In this document: one piece after another, positions 54,911 through 63,351 of the stretch
Layout of the letters: every line of letters begins with the position of its first letter
Position numbering within the stretch: position 1 is the stretch's first letter
Assembly: GCF_001931675.1 (NCBI RefSeq)
Contig: NZ_CP014839.1
Coordinates: 1,426,001-1,490,000 of the forward strand
Source: Pandoraea thiooxydans
GTDB taxonomy: Bacteria; Pseudomonadota; Gammaproteobacteria; Burkholderiales; Burkholderiaceae
Length of the DNA stretch: 64,000 bases
Direction of reading: 5' to 3'
Program-made: the position numbers and the translations under genes
The notes under the pieces: generated by a model
The model's input: only the letters and a program-made list of their open reading frames with translations
Database searches by the model: none
What the model was told of the DNA's origin: nothing

Positions 54911-57040
54911 ATGACATTTCATAAGCTCTCCATCCGCAGGAAGCTGGGCCTCATCATTGCGGCATTCATCGCGATGCTGGTGGTGCTTGCCACAGTCACC
55001 GTGCTCAGCCTTTTCGCTGTCAATCAGCGCACGGCCGCGGTCGAACAGCAGTGGCTCGTCCGTGCGCAGATCCTGGGACAATTGCGCGATCACATTTCGG
55101 GTTTCCGGGGCGCCGAGGCCGACTTATCGCTGGCGTCCGACGCGGGCGCGATCCGCGCCGCGCAAGTGCAGGCCGGCCGGCATCGGCGCGCCATCGGCGA
55201 ATTACAGAATCAGTACGAGAATCTGGCAGCGGCCGACACGCACCCCGACGTGGCCAAATTCGACGCCGCCCTGAACGCTTATTTCGCCGCGCACGACGCC
55301 TGGATTGGTGCGGCCACGTCCGGCGCGGCGAGCGATCCGGCACAACTGCGCCGAGTGCTGCAGTCGCGCTTCGAGCTTGCCGAAGCTGCCATCGACCGAC
55401 TGGTCAGCGCGAACCTGGACGGTGCGCAGGCGGCTGCCCGGGCGGCGAGTCAACTGTCCCGGCGGGGCAACTTGCTGGTGCTGTCGACGTCGGTGCTGGT
55501 CTTGCTGCTGGGCTTGTGGCTGGTGGTGCGGGTGCGGCGAGATATTGCCCAGCCGCTGGGCGGTGTGGCGAGTTCACTCAAGGATTTGGCCGCCGGACAT
55601 CGCAACGTCGACGTTCCCGAATTGAATCGTGACGATGAGATCGGCGAGATGGCCCGGGCCGTGAGCGTGTTCCGACAACATACGCAAACGCTCGAAGACG
55701 CCTATGAGGCCACGCGTGCGGCGCAGGAGGCTGCGCAGCTGCTGGCGCAGCATGACTTGCTCACCGGACTGCCGAACCGTCGCGGCCTTGCGTCGGAGTT
55801 GCAGGCCGCGGCATTTCACGCGCAGCACGATGCCGCCGTGTATATGGTGCTGGTCATCGATCTGGACCGCTTCAAGCCGGTCAACGATCTCCAGGGGCGC
55901 CCGGTGGGCGACTTCGTGCTCAGCGAGGTGGCCCGCCGACTGCGGCGGGCAGTACGCAAGCGCGACACCGTCGCGCGCCTGGGCGGCGACGAGTTTTGCG
56001 TGATTGCCAAGGCCGATCCCGGCTACAAGGACGGCGCCATATTGCTTGCGACGCGATTGCTCGACGCGATTCAGGTGCCGATTCTGGTGGGACAGCACAA
56101 GATCGAGGTGACTGCGAGTATCGGCATTGCGTCGTGCCCGGCCGATGGCCTCGATCCGGAGAGCCTGCTGCGCGCGGCCGACATTGCCATGAGCCGCGCC
56201 AAGCAGGAGGAGCGCGGCAGCTATCGGTTCTTCGAGTTGAGCATGGACAACGACATGCGCGCTCAGGCAGCGCTCGAAGCCGATCTGCGCGCTGCCGTGC
56301 AGGCCGGCGTGATCCGTCCGTACTACCAGCCGATTATAGAAATGCGCAATCAGCGGGTTTGCGGCTTCGAGATACTCGCGCGCTGGAATCATCCACAGCG
56401 CGGCGCGGTGCCGCCCGACGTATTCATCCCGCTGGCCGAGCAACTTGGGCTGATGCCCGATCTGACCACCTCGATATTGCGCGAGGCCTGCCGCGATGCT
56501 CGCCAGTGGAGCAACGATATCCACCTCTCTCTGAACATCTCGCCGGTCCAGCTCAAGGATCTGTACCTGCCCGCGCAACTGCTGCCGATTCTCAGCGAAG
56601 AAGGATTTCCGTCCTCGCGGCTCGAAATCGAGATCACCGAGAATGCGCTGGTGGGCGACATTCAGGGTGCCAAATCGATCCTGGGATTGTTCCAGGATGC
56701 CGGCATCAAGATCTCGCTCGACGACTTCGGCACCGGCTACTCCAGTCTGTACCATTTGCGCGAACTCAAGTTCGACAAGGTCAAGGTCGACAAATCATTT
56801 GTCCAGACCATGCAGCGCAGCAACGAAAGCGAGAAGATCATCGACGCCATCCTTGGCCTGGCAAAGAGCCTGGGCATGGCCACGGTGGCCGAAGGCATCG
56901 AGGATCCCAAAACCCTTGACTACCTGCGCGCCAAGTCCTGCGAATATGGTCAGGGCTACTACTTCGGCGAAGCGCTAAGCGCTGCGCAAACACGCGAGCG
57001 ATTCGTGCAAGGGTGGCCGCACGTAGTCTCCGAGAATTAA
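54911..57040 (+). CDS. GGDEF-EAL cyclic-di-GMP enzyme with periplasmic sensor
   Basis: A 709-residue membrane protein. Two helices (11-37 and 187-207) bracket a helical periplasmic domain of the four-helix-bundle type; HAMP (about 210-265) leads to GGDEF (358-362, inhibitory site RKRD 349-352) and EAL (EIL 487-489, DDFGTGYSS 604-612, EITEN and AEGIED). The catalytic residues of both domains look intact, so it could make and break cyclic-di-GMP. The ribosome site is weak. It converges on the TauE gene. Confidence 0.93.
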   Translation: MTFHKLSIRRKLGLIIAAFIAMLVVLATVTVLSLFAVNQRTAAVEQQWLVRAQILGQLRDHISGFRGAEADLSLASDAGAIRAAQVQAGRHRRAIGELQNQYENLAAADTHPDVAKFDAALNAYFAAHDAWIGAATSGAASDPAQLRRVLQSRFELAEAAIDRLVSANLDGAQAAARAASQLSRRGNLLVLSTSVLVLLLGLWLVVRVRRDIAQPLGGVASSLKDLAAGHRNVDVPELNRDDEIGEMARAVSVFRQHTQTLEDAYEATRAAQEAAQLLAQHDLLTGLPNRRGLASELQAAAFHAQHDAAVYMVLVIDLDRFKPVNDLQGRPVGDFVLSEVARRLRRAVRKRDTVARLGGDEFCVIAKADPGYKDGAILLATRLLDAIQVPILVGQHKIEVTASIGIASCPADGLDPESLLRAADIAMSRAKQEERGSYRFFELSMDNDMRAQAALEADLRAAVQAGVIRPYYQPIIEMRNQRVCGFEILARWNHPQRGAVPPDVFIPLAEQLGLMPDLTTSILREACRDARQWSNDIHLSLNISPVQLKDLYLPAQLLPILSEEGFPSSRLEIEITENALVGDIQGAKSILGLFQDAGIKISLDDFGTGYSSLYHLRELKFDKVKVDKSFVQTMQRSNESEKIIDAILGLAKSLGMATVAEGIEDPKTLDYLRAKSCEYGQGYYFGEALSAAQTRERFVQGWPHVVSEN

Positions 57041-57058
57041 CCCGACCGGCGGCGGTGC

Positions 57059-57835
57059 CTACAGCGCCATGCGCACCAGCCCCGCCGCGGCGATTGCCAA
57101 AAGCAGCCACGACACCCGCCGGCGAAACTTGCCGTCGCTGCCATGTCGCGCGGCGTCGCGTTTGAAAAGCCGATGACCCAGGCGGATACCGGTCATCATG
57201 GCCGGCGCCATCAGCACGAAAAGCGCCAGCGTGTGCCAGTGAACGATGCCCCCGGCATAAGACAGCGCAAACGCCCAGACATCCATGATGAGCAGCAGCG
57301 CGACCATGGTCGCCCGCAGTTGCGAGGCGGCCACGCCGGTGAGCAGGAAAATCGCCGCTACTGAGAGTCCGCCGATCGCGGCGATCCCGCTCATGATGCC
57401 CGACAGGCCGCCGGTGGCCCAGCGCAGCGGGGCGCCGGCCGGGCGGCCCGTGGGTGCCCTGGACCAGCCGCTGAGCAGCACCAGGCTGAGCGCCAGCAGC
57501 GACAGCGCCACCATCAGGCGCAGCGCCGCCGCGTCGAAGCGCGACAGAATCCACACGCCGACGGGTGTGGCGATGAGATTGGCGATCGCCAGCGGACGCA
57601 GCCAATGCCAGTCGATGTGCTGACGAATCGCCGGGATCAACGTCACGCTGGCCGCAATCTCCATCAAATACATGACCGGCACGATGCGCGCCGGCGACAT
57701 CACGATGGCCAGCGTGCCGACCGCTACCGCCGACGAACCGAAGCCGGTATATCCCCGTACTACGCCCGCGCCGAGCATCACCAGTGCGCTCAGCACCAGC
57801 AGCGGCAGCGTCATGCCGAACCAGGTCTCGATCAA
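57059..57835 (-). CDS. TauE/SafE-family anion exporter
   Basis: A 258-residue membrane protein with eight or so helices and the family GAGVVRGYTGFGSSAVAVG motif in the first helical repeat, and GGLSGIMSGIAAIGG in the second. Members export sulfite or organosulfonates. A TTG start with GGGAG five bases upstream is chosen; ATG 57814 is the alternative. It lies 37 bp after the EamA gene on the same strand. Confidence 0.83.
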   Translation of the reverse strand: MIETWFGMTLPLLVLSALVMLGAGVVRGYTGFGSSAVAVGTLAIVMSPARIVPVMYLMEIAASVTLIPAIRQHIDWHWLRPLAIANLIATPVGVWILSRFDAAALRLMVALSLLALSLVLLSGWSRAPTGRPAGAPLRWATGGLSGIMSGIAAIGGLSVAAIFLLTGVAASQLRATMVALLLIMDVWAFALSYAGGIVHWHTLALFVLMAPAMMTGIRLGHRLFKRDAARHGSDGKFRRRVSWLLLAIAAAGLVRMAL

Positions 57836-57872
57836 ATGCTCTCCCGTCGTGGTGTGGCAACCGCCCAGGCGG

Positions 57873-58805
57873 CTACCGAATGGCGCGGGCCGCACGGGCC
57901 CGTTCCAGTATTTGCCAGGGCGACCAGCCCAGATTCATGCCAGCGGCCGCGAGCAGGATCGCCGCCACGCCAGCGAGTTGAATCGGGTGCAGCCGGTGGC
58001 CGAAGGCCAGAAAATCGACCGTAATTGCCACCACCGGATAAATAAAAGAAAGCGAGCCGGTCAGGTGCGTTGGCAACTTCTGGATCGCGCCATACAGCAG
58101 GATGTAGACCAGGCCGGTGTGCACCACGCCGGCGACCGCGAGAATCGCCCAGGTGCGCAAGCCCTCGCCACCGGCGATCGAAGGCAAATGCATCAAATGC
58201 GCGAACGGCGCGAGCATTACGATGCCCACGCAAACCTGGATCAGCGCAATCAAATGCGGCGGCGTGCCGGCCAGCTTCTTGGTAATCGCCGCGGCAACCG
58301 CGTAGCAGAACGCTGCGCCGAATGCGAGCGCAATACCGCTGAAATAGTGCGCGCCGATGATTGCCGCGTCGCTGCCGCCGTCGGGTTTGGCCTGCACGAT
58401 CAAGAGCACGCCGGCGAAAGCCAGGCTCAGCCAGGTCAGTTTCGTCAGCGTGAAGCGCTCGCCGAAGAACAGGGCCCCCAGGCCGACCAGCATGAATGGC
58501 TGGGTGTTGTATACGGCCGTGGCTACCGAAATCGACGCGCGCGAGTATGCGGCGAAAAGCAGCAGCCAGTTGGCGACGATGGCCATGCCGCCCAGCGCGG
58601 CAATGCCCACCAGACGGGGCGAGCGCAGGCGGGGCAACAGACCCAGGGCCGCACAAACAGCGAGCAGCGTGCCGGCGCCGAACACGCAGCGCCAGAAAAC
58701 GACATCGATGACGGGTTGCCGCGAGGCGATGACGAACCAGCCGATGGTGCCTGAAATGCCCATTGCCGCCGTCATTTCGAGGGTGCCGCGAACCTTGGTG
58801 TCCAT
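57873..58805 (-). CDS. EamA/DMT-family metabolite exporter
   Basis: A 310-residue transporter with ten helices in two EamA repeats (for example GISGTIGWFVIASRQPVIDVVFWR abridged: VVFWRCVFGAGTLL; second repeat GLVYILLYGAIQKLPTHLTG). GGGAGAG lies four bases before the ATG. The gene is divergent from an Lrp/AsnC gene, which often controls such amino-acid exporters, so an amino acid is a likely substrate. It heads a pair with the TauE gene. Confidence 0.88.
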   Translation of the reverse strand: MDTKVRGTLEMTAAMGISGTIGWFVIASRQPVIDVVFWRCVFGAGTLLAVCAALGLLPRLRSPRLVGIAALGGMAIVANWLLLFAAYSRASISVATAVYNTQPFMLVGLGALFFGERFTLTKLTWLSLAFAGVLLIVQAKPDGGSDAAIIGAHYFSGIALAFGAAFCYAVAAAITKKLAGTPPHLIALIQVCVGIVMLAPFAHLMHLPSIAGGEGLRTWAILAVAGVVHTGLVYILLYGAIQKLPTHLTGSLSFIYPVVAITVDFLAFGHRLHPIQLAGVAAILLAAAGMNLGWSPWQILERARAARAIR

Positions 58806-58916
58806 TAGACTCTCCCGCAATGCTCAGTGGGCTAAGAATCGCATATTGGACCTCGCCATTCCATAACTTAAATAAATAAAAAAGCTAAATATTTTTAATA
58901 AAATAAAGGATATTTT

Positions 58917-58935
58917 AATTTTTCCTGAGGAAATT
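58917..58935. promoter_or_regulatory. Palindrome over the Lrp-gene ribosome site
   Basis: AATTTTTCCTGAGGAAATT, with TTCCT and AGGAA as perfect core arms, in very AT-rich DNA (58860-58938) between divergent genes. It covers the GAGGA site of the Lrp gene. Autoregulation by DNA binding or by RNA folding is possible. Confidence 0.4.
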
Positions 58936-58938
58936 AAA

Positions 58939-59382
58939 ATGCTCAACAATCAGGATCGACGCATTCTGGAAGCGTTGCTTGGCGATGGGCGCATGTCGCT
59001 CAAGGAACTGGCCGAACAGGTCGGCCTGTCGTCGCCGAGCGTTTCCGAGCGCCTGCGCCGGCTCGAGGAGCGGGGCGTGATCCGGCGCTATACGGTCGAA
59101 GTCGATCCTCGTGCACTCGGTTACCCCCTGCAGGCGGTCGTGCGCATCCGCCCGTTGCCGGGCCAGTTGCCCACCGTACAAAAGCTGCTCGAAGAGATTC
59201 CCGAATGCGCCGAGTGCGATAAGGTAACGGGCGAGGATTGCTTCGTCGCCCGCTTGTTCGTGCGCTCGATAGAACAGCTCGACGCGATCCTCGATCGCAT
59301 CGCCGACAAGGCGGAAACCAATACGGCGATCGTCAAGGCTCAGCCGATCACGCGGCGCCCGCCGCCGTTGGCCGTCGGCTAG
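58939..59382 (+). CDS. Lrp/AsnC-family transcriptional regulator
   Basis: A 147-residue regulator. The N-terminal helix-turn-helix (LNNQDRRILEALLGDGRM, then SLKELAEQVGLSSPSVSERL) and C-terminal amino-acid-binding RAM domain (ALGYPLQAVVRIRPLPGQ) are typical. The divergent partner is an EamA exporter, a common pairing. GAGGA precedes the ATG by seven bases. Confidence 0.92.
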   Translation: MLNNQDRRILEALLGDGRMSLKELAEQVGLSSPSVSERLRRLEERGVIRRYTVEVDPRALGYPLQAVVRIRPLPGQLPTVQKLLEEIPECAECDKVTGEDCFVARLFVRSIEQLDAILDRIADKAETNTAIVKAQPITRRPPPLAVG

Positions 59383-59391
59383 GCCGGCACG

Positions 59392-59946
59392 CTATTGGCC
59401 GCGCGGTTGAATCGCGTCGGCGATGTGGGCCATGTAATTCGGCTTGCCGATCTCCACGCCGTTATGACGCAGGATGTCGTAGGCGGTGACCACATGGAAA
59501 TAGAAGTGCGGCAGGGCCCAATCACGCAGATAGCGCGCGCCAGTCATTCGAGCCACCCGGTCGTTGGGCAGTTGAATCTCGATGTCGCGTGTGTCGGCGC
59601 CCTCGAATGTCGCGGCGGCAATGCCATGCAAATAATCGATCGTCGCGGCGATCGTGCCTTTGAGTTCCTCCACTGTCTGGCCGGGTTCCTGGGCCGGTGC
59701 CGGGGCCTGGCCCGTCAGCCGCGCGACCGAATTGCGGGCCAGCTCGCAGGCCACCTGCACCTGCCGCCCGAGCGCAAACATGTCGGGCGCAAGGTGCGCG
59801 CCCACCAGCACGGCCGGATCGAACCCCTTGGTCTGCGCCAGTTGTGCGCCCTTGTCGAGCAAGCCGGACAAATTGCCGAGCATCGGCGCGCAGGTGCCGA
59901 TCAACAGGGAGTGTATCGAGAGCGAGGCCGGGATGGGGGCGGACAT
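59392..59946 (-). CDS. DUF1993-family protein
   Basis: A 184-residue protein, helical and soluble. The family pattern is seen in MLGNLSGLLDKGAQLAQTKGFDP near the N-terminus and LPHFYFHVVTAYDILRHNGVEIGK near the C-terminus, as in DinB-like bundles. The function is unknown. The ATG at 59946 has GAGG upstream; the longer frame is rejected. It lies 79 bp downstream of the hydrolase gene. Confidence 0.8.
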   Translation of the reverse strand: MSAPIPASLSIHSLLIGTCAPMLGNLSGLLDKGAQLAQTKGFDPAVLVGAHLAPDMFALGRQVQVACELARNSVARLTGQAPAPAQEPGQTVEELKGTIAATIDYLHGIAAATFEGADTRDIEIQLPNDRVARMTGARYLRDWALPHFYFHVVTAYDILRHNGVEIGKPNYMAHIADAIQPRGQ

Positions 59947-60025
59947 GGCAATTCCTCGTGAAAAGGGTTGGATGACGAATCGATAAGCCGGAGCGCCGCG
60001 GCGCCCGTGCGATTGTATCAATCAA

Positions 60026-60913
60026 CTAACCCGCCCGCGTCGTCGGCAGCCGTCCCAGGAATTCCCGCGTCAAGTGGGCCACCTCGTCCACTGCTTCGTC
60101 CAGCGCGAAGTGCCCGGCCTCGAGCAGATGCACTTCCGCCTCGGGCACATCCTGCTGATAGGCCAGCGCACCCTGCACGGCGAACGACGGGTCGTGCCGG
60201 CCCCACACCACCAGCAACGGTGGACGATGTTCGCGCAGCCAAGCTTGCCAGCGCGGGTAAGCCGCGACATTGTTGCGGTAGTCATAGAACAGCTCGGTCT
60301 GGATGTCGACTTGCCCGGGACGCGACAGGAAAGCGAATTCATCGCACCAGGCATCGGGGTCGTAGCGCTGCGGGTTCGGGCTGTGGCCGACATGGCGCAG
60401 GCGCGTTGCCTCGAAAGAAATCAGATTCTTGCGCAGTGCCGACTCGTGCCTGGCGCGATCGTGCCAAAAGGCCTTGCGGGTATCCCACAGCGGCCCCAAA
60501 CCAGCTTCATGGGCGACCGCGTTTTGCACGATGAGCGCGGTAACGGACGCGCTGCGCGCCTCGGCCAGGCGCAATCCGATCGGACCGCCGTAATCCTGCA
60601 CGAATAGCGCATAACGTCGAACCTCGAGGGTGTCGAGCCAGCGGCCGACGAAATGCGCCAGATTGTCGAACGTGTAATCGAAGTCTTGCGGCGACGGGGC
60701 GCTGCTATGGCCAAAGCCGGGATAGTCCGGGGCGAGCACATGAAAGCGGGCGGCCAGCAGCGGGATCAACGTCTCATACATGCGCGACGAAGAGGGGAAC
60801 CCGTGCAACAGCACGACAGTGGGCGCATCGGGATGACCGGCCTCCCGATAAAAGATGTCCAGACCGTCGATCGGTACGGTGCGATAGGTGATGGTGGTAC
60901 GGCTCGATGGCAT
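60026..60913 (-). CDS. Alpha/beta hydrolase of the epoxide hydrolase/haloalkane dehalogenase type
   Basis: A 295-residue hydrolase. HGFP (37-40) forms the oxyanion part, Asp107 in VQDYGG is the nucleophile (Asp, not Ser), and the catalytic His is in EAGHFALDE. An Asp nucleophile marks dehalogenases and epoxide hydrolases. The substrate is unknown. It follows the MFS gene by 24 bp, so both are probably co-transcribed and controlled by the LysR gene across the divide. Confidence 0.87.
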   Translation of the reverse strand: MPSSRTTITYRTVPIDGLDIFYREAGHPDAPTVVLLHGFPSSSRMYETLIPLLAARFHVLAPDYPGFGHSSAPSPQDFDYTFDNLAHFVGRWLDTLEVRRYALFVQDYGGPIGLRLAEARSASVTALIVQNAVAHEAGLGPLWDTRKAFWHDRARHESALRKNLISFEATRLRHVGHSPNPQRYDPDAWCDEFAFLSRPGQVDIQTELFYDYRNNVAAYPRWQAWLREHRPPLLVVWGRHDPSFAVQGALAYQQDVPEAEVHLLEAGHFALDEAVDEVAHLTREFLGRLPTTRAG

Positions 60914-60937
60914 GATGAACCTCAGGTTGACACGGGA

Positions 60938-62203
60938 TCAGTGAACGGCTGGCTCGGCCGGGTGCGGCGAGAACAGAAAGAAGCGATGCACCAGCGCCGC
61001 GCCAATGAAGAAAGCCGCCGACAGCGCGCACACGCCGATCCATCCGGCGCATGCGAAGACCGGGCCGGCGAACGCGGCGCCGATGGCGCTGCCCAAAAAG
61101 AACAGCCCGGTGTAAAGGCCGTTGAGACGGCCGCGCGCCTCCGGGGCGAGCAGGTTGATGGCGCGCCGGCCAAGGGTCTGGTCGGCGATGACCGAGGCGT
61201 CGATCACGCAGGCGGCGACGGCCAGCAGCAGTACCGAGACCGGCGCTGGCAGGTGCGCACTCACGGCCAGCGCGGCGACCACCGTGCCGCACAGGGCGAT
61301 GCGATGCGCGGCCCGAGCGGCTGGCCCGGCACGGCCACGGTCGCCGGCGCGCCCGGCCAGCGGCGCCACCACGACGCTGGCCGCGCCTGCGAGGGTGAAC
61401 AGGGCGATTTGTAACGGCCCGAGATTCAGCGGTGGGCGCGCGAGGACGATCGCCACGCTGGTCCAAAAGGCGTTGAAGCCGGCCATCAGCAGGCCTTGGC
61501 ACAGCGCGTGATGGCGCAGCACCGGTTCCTCGGCGACCAGCCGGCCCAGCGAGGCCACCAGCGATCGGTAGCTGGGGCGCGCCGCCGGCCGCAGCGCGGG
61601 CACGCGCGGCAACGCCAGCACGAGAGTGAGCACCAGCAAAATGGCATCGCCGACGAAAAAGCTGCGCCAGCCCAGCGTGCCGTCGGCCAGCCCCGCCAGC
61701 GGGCGCGACAGCAGGATGCCCAGCATCAGCCCGCTCATCACATTGCCGATCACTTTGCCGCGCGCGGCCGGCCCGGCCAGTGCTGCGGCCGCCGGAATCA
61801 GCATCTGAATCGCGCTGGCCGAGACACCGATGACAAACGAAGCGGCCAGAAAACCCGAGGCCGATGGCGTCCACGCGGCGAATGTCAGTGCCACGGCCTG
61901 TGCGCCCAGGGTCGTGCCGATCAGCGGGCGCAACGGCAGGCGGTCGACCAGCGGCACCAGTGCGAACAGGCCCACCGCGTAGCCGAGCAGCGTGAGTCCT
62001 GTGACGAGCGAGGTCCACGCGCCCAAATGCAGCGACACGTCGAGTCCGTTGATGAGGGCTTGCGACGCGTAAAGCGGCAGAACCGCCGTGCCGACCAGGG
62101 TGGCAAAAATCAGCGTCACGCTTAACGAAAACGCCTGGCAGGGCGCTGCGGTGACGCCACGCGCCGCCGGCGACGCCGATGCCTTAATGCAGTGGGGATC
62201 CAT
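60938..62203 (-). CDS. MFS transporter
   Basis: A 421-residue transporter with twelve predicted helices. It has the DHA1-like loop between helices 2 and 3 (PLVDRLPLRPLIG) and a central loop, then APLAGRAGDRGRAGPAARAA, the second-half counterpart. It is probably a drug or metabolite exporter. It is divergent from a LysR gene and heads a unit with the alpha/beta hydrolase. Confidence 0.88.
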   Translation of the reverse strand: MDPHCIKASASPAARGVTAAPCQAFSLSVTLIFATLVGTAVLPLYASQALINGLDVSLHLGAWTSLVTGLTLLGYAVGLFALVPLVDRLPLRPLIGTTLGAQAVALTFAAWTPSASGFLAASFVIGVSASAIQMLIPAAAALAGPAARGKVIGNVMSGLMLGILLSRPLAGLADGTLGWRSFFVGDAILLVLTLVLALPRVPALRPAARPSYRSLVASLGRLVAEEPVLRHHALCQGLLMAGFNAFWTSVAIVLARPPLNLGPLQIALFTLAGAASVVVAPLAGRAGDRGRAGPAARAAHRIALCGTVVAALAVSAHLPAPVSVLLLAVAACVIDASVIADQTLGRRAINLLAPEARGRLNGLYTGLFFLGSAIGAAFAGPVFACAGWIGVCALSAAFFIGAALVHRFFLFSPHPAEPAVH

Positions 62204-62240
62204 GGGGCCTCTCGATCTGTGATTGACGAGGCCATCCTAC

Positions 62241-62260
62241 TATCAATGAATTAATTGATA
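62241..62260. promoter_or_regulatory. Perfect palindrome between MFS and LysR genes
   Basis: TATCAATGAATTAATTGATA: seven-base arms around six bases, midway between the divergent genes (38 bp from the MFS ATG, 46 bp from the LysR ATG). It fits the T-N11-A pattern of LysR sites. Confidence 0.55.
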
Positions 62261-62305
62261 ATTGGCATAGAATGACATTGATAATCCATTTTTTATGGAG
62301 AATTC

Positions 62306-63202
62306 ATGCTGTCGCTGCGTGATCTCGAAGTATTTGTCGCCATTGCCGAGGCGGGCAGTCTGACCGCGGCCGCCGAGCGGCTGGGGCGGTCGCTCCAGGC
62401 GGTGAGCCGTTCGCTGCAGTCGCTCGAAGCCGAAGTCGGCGCGACCTTGATCGCACGCACCACCCGCAGCTTGCGCCTGACACCCGCCGGCGAGCGCTTT
62501 CGCGAGCGGCTGCAGGACGTGTTTGCCGAGCTCGAGGCCGCGCGCGCCGAAGTGGCCGAAGAAACAAGCCATCTGCGCGGCACACTGCGCGTGAGTGCGG
62601 CCACGCAGTTCGGGCCGGCCTACGTCGTTCCGCTGGTGAGCGAATTCCTCACGCGGCATCCCGGGCTTGGCGCCGCGCTCGACTTCGACGACGAGTATCG
62701 CGATCCTGTCAAAGGCGGCGCGGACGTCACGATCCGCATCGGCGACACGCCTGACTCGCGGCTGGTTGCGCGGCGCCTGGCGTCGGTGCGCCGCGTGGTC
62801 TTCGCATCGCCTGAATATCTCGAACGACACGGTCGGCCGCTCGCACCGGCCGATCTTGTCGCGCACGAGTGCGTGATCCGCTCCAACGCCGCGCATCCGC
62901 GCCTGTGGCGCTTCCAGTCGCCCGAGCAGGGCGAGATTGCGGTTTCCGTCAAAGGGCGCATCGAGGCCAATCATGCCGATGCGGTCAATCGCGCCGTCGC
63001 CTGCGGCATGGGCATCGGCATCGCCACGCTGTGGCAGATCCGTCCGCTGCTCGAAGCCGGCAAGGTCGAGCGGCTATTGAGCGCTTTCGAGCCCACGCCG
63101 GTGCCGCTCAATGCCCTGTGGGTGCGCGCGCCCCGGCTGCCGGCGCGCACCCGGCAATTCATCGATTTTCTTGCCGAGCGATTTGCCGACGAGTGGCTGT
63201 AG
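62306..63202 (+). CDS. LysR-type transcriptional regulator
   Basis: A 298-residue regulator. It has the LysR winged helix (LRDLEVFVAIAEAGSLTAAA and GRSLQAVSRSLQSLE) and the CrgA-like effector domain (LRVSAATQFGPAYVVPLVSE). It is divergent from the MFS/hydrolase genes with a perfect palindrome between them, which it probably controls. Confidence 0.92.
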   Translation: MLSLRDLEVFVAIAEAGSLTAAAERLGRSLQAVSRSLQSLEAEVGATLIARTTRSLRLTPAGERFRERLQDVFAELEAARAEVAEETSHLRGTLRVSAATQFGPAYVVPLVSEFLTRHPGLGAALDFDDEYRDPVKGGADVTIRIGDTPDSRLVARRLASVRRVVFASPEYLERHGRPLAPADLVAHECVIRSNAAHPRLWRFQSPEQGEIAVSVKGRIEANHADAVNRAVACGMGIGIATLWQIRPLLEAGKVERLLSAFEPTPVPLNALWVRAPRLPARTRQFIDFLAERFADEWL

Positions 63203-63351
63203 TCCAGTCAGGTTCGCGGGCGCGCCGCGTGACTCAGGAGGCGCGTGGCTGCTTGACAATTGTCAACCCGAGCCAGGGCCGGTCGCATCACACTGAAAAA
63301 GTTGCGCGAGTCATCCGCTTGGCGCCGCGCGGCCTGGCCCGCAGACCCATC

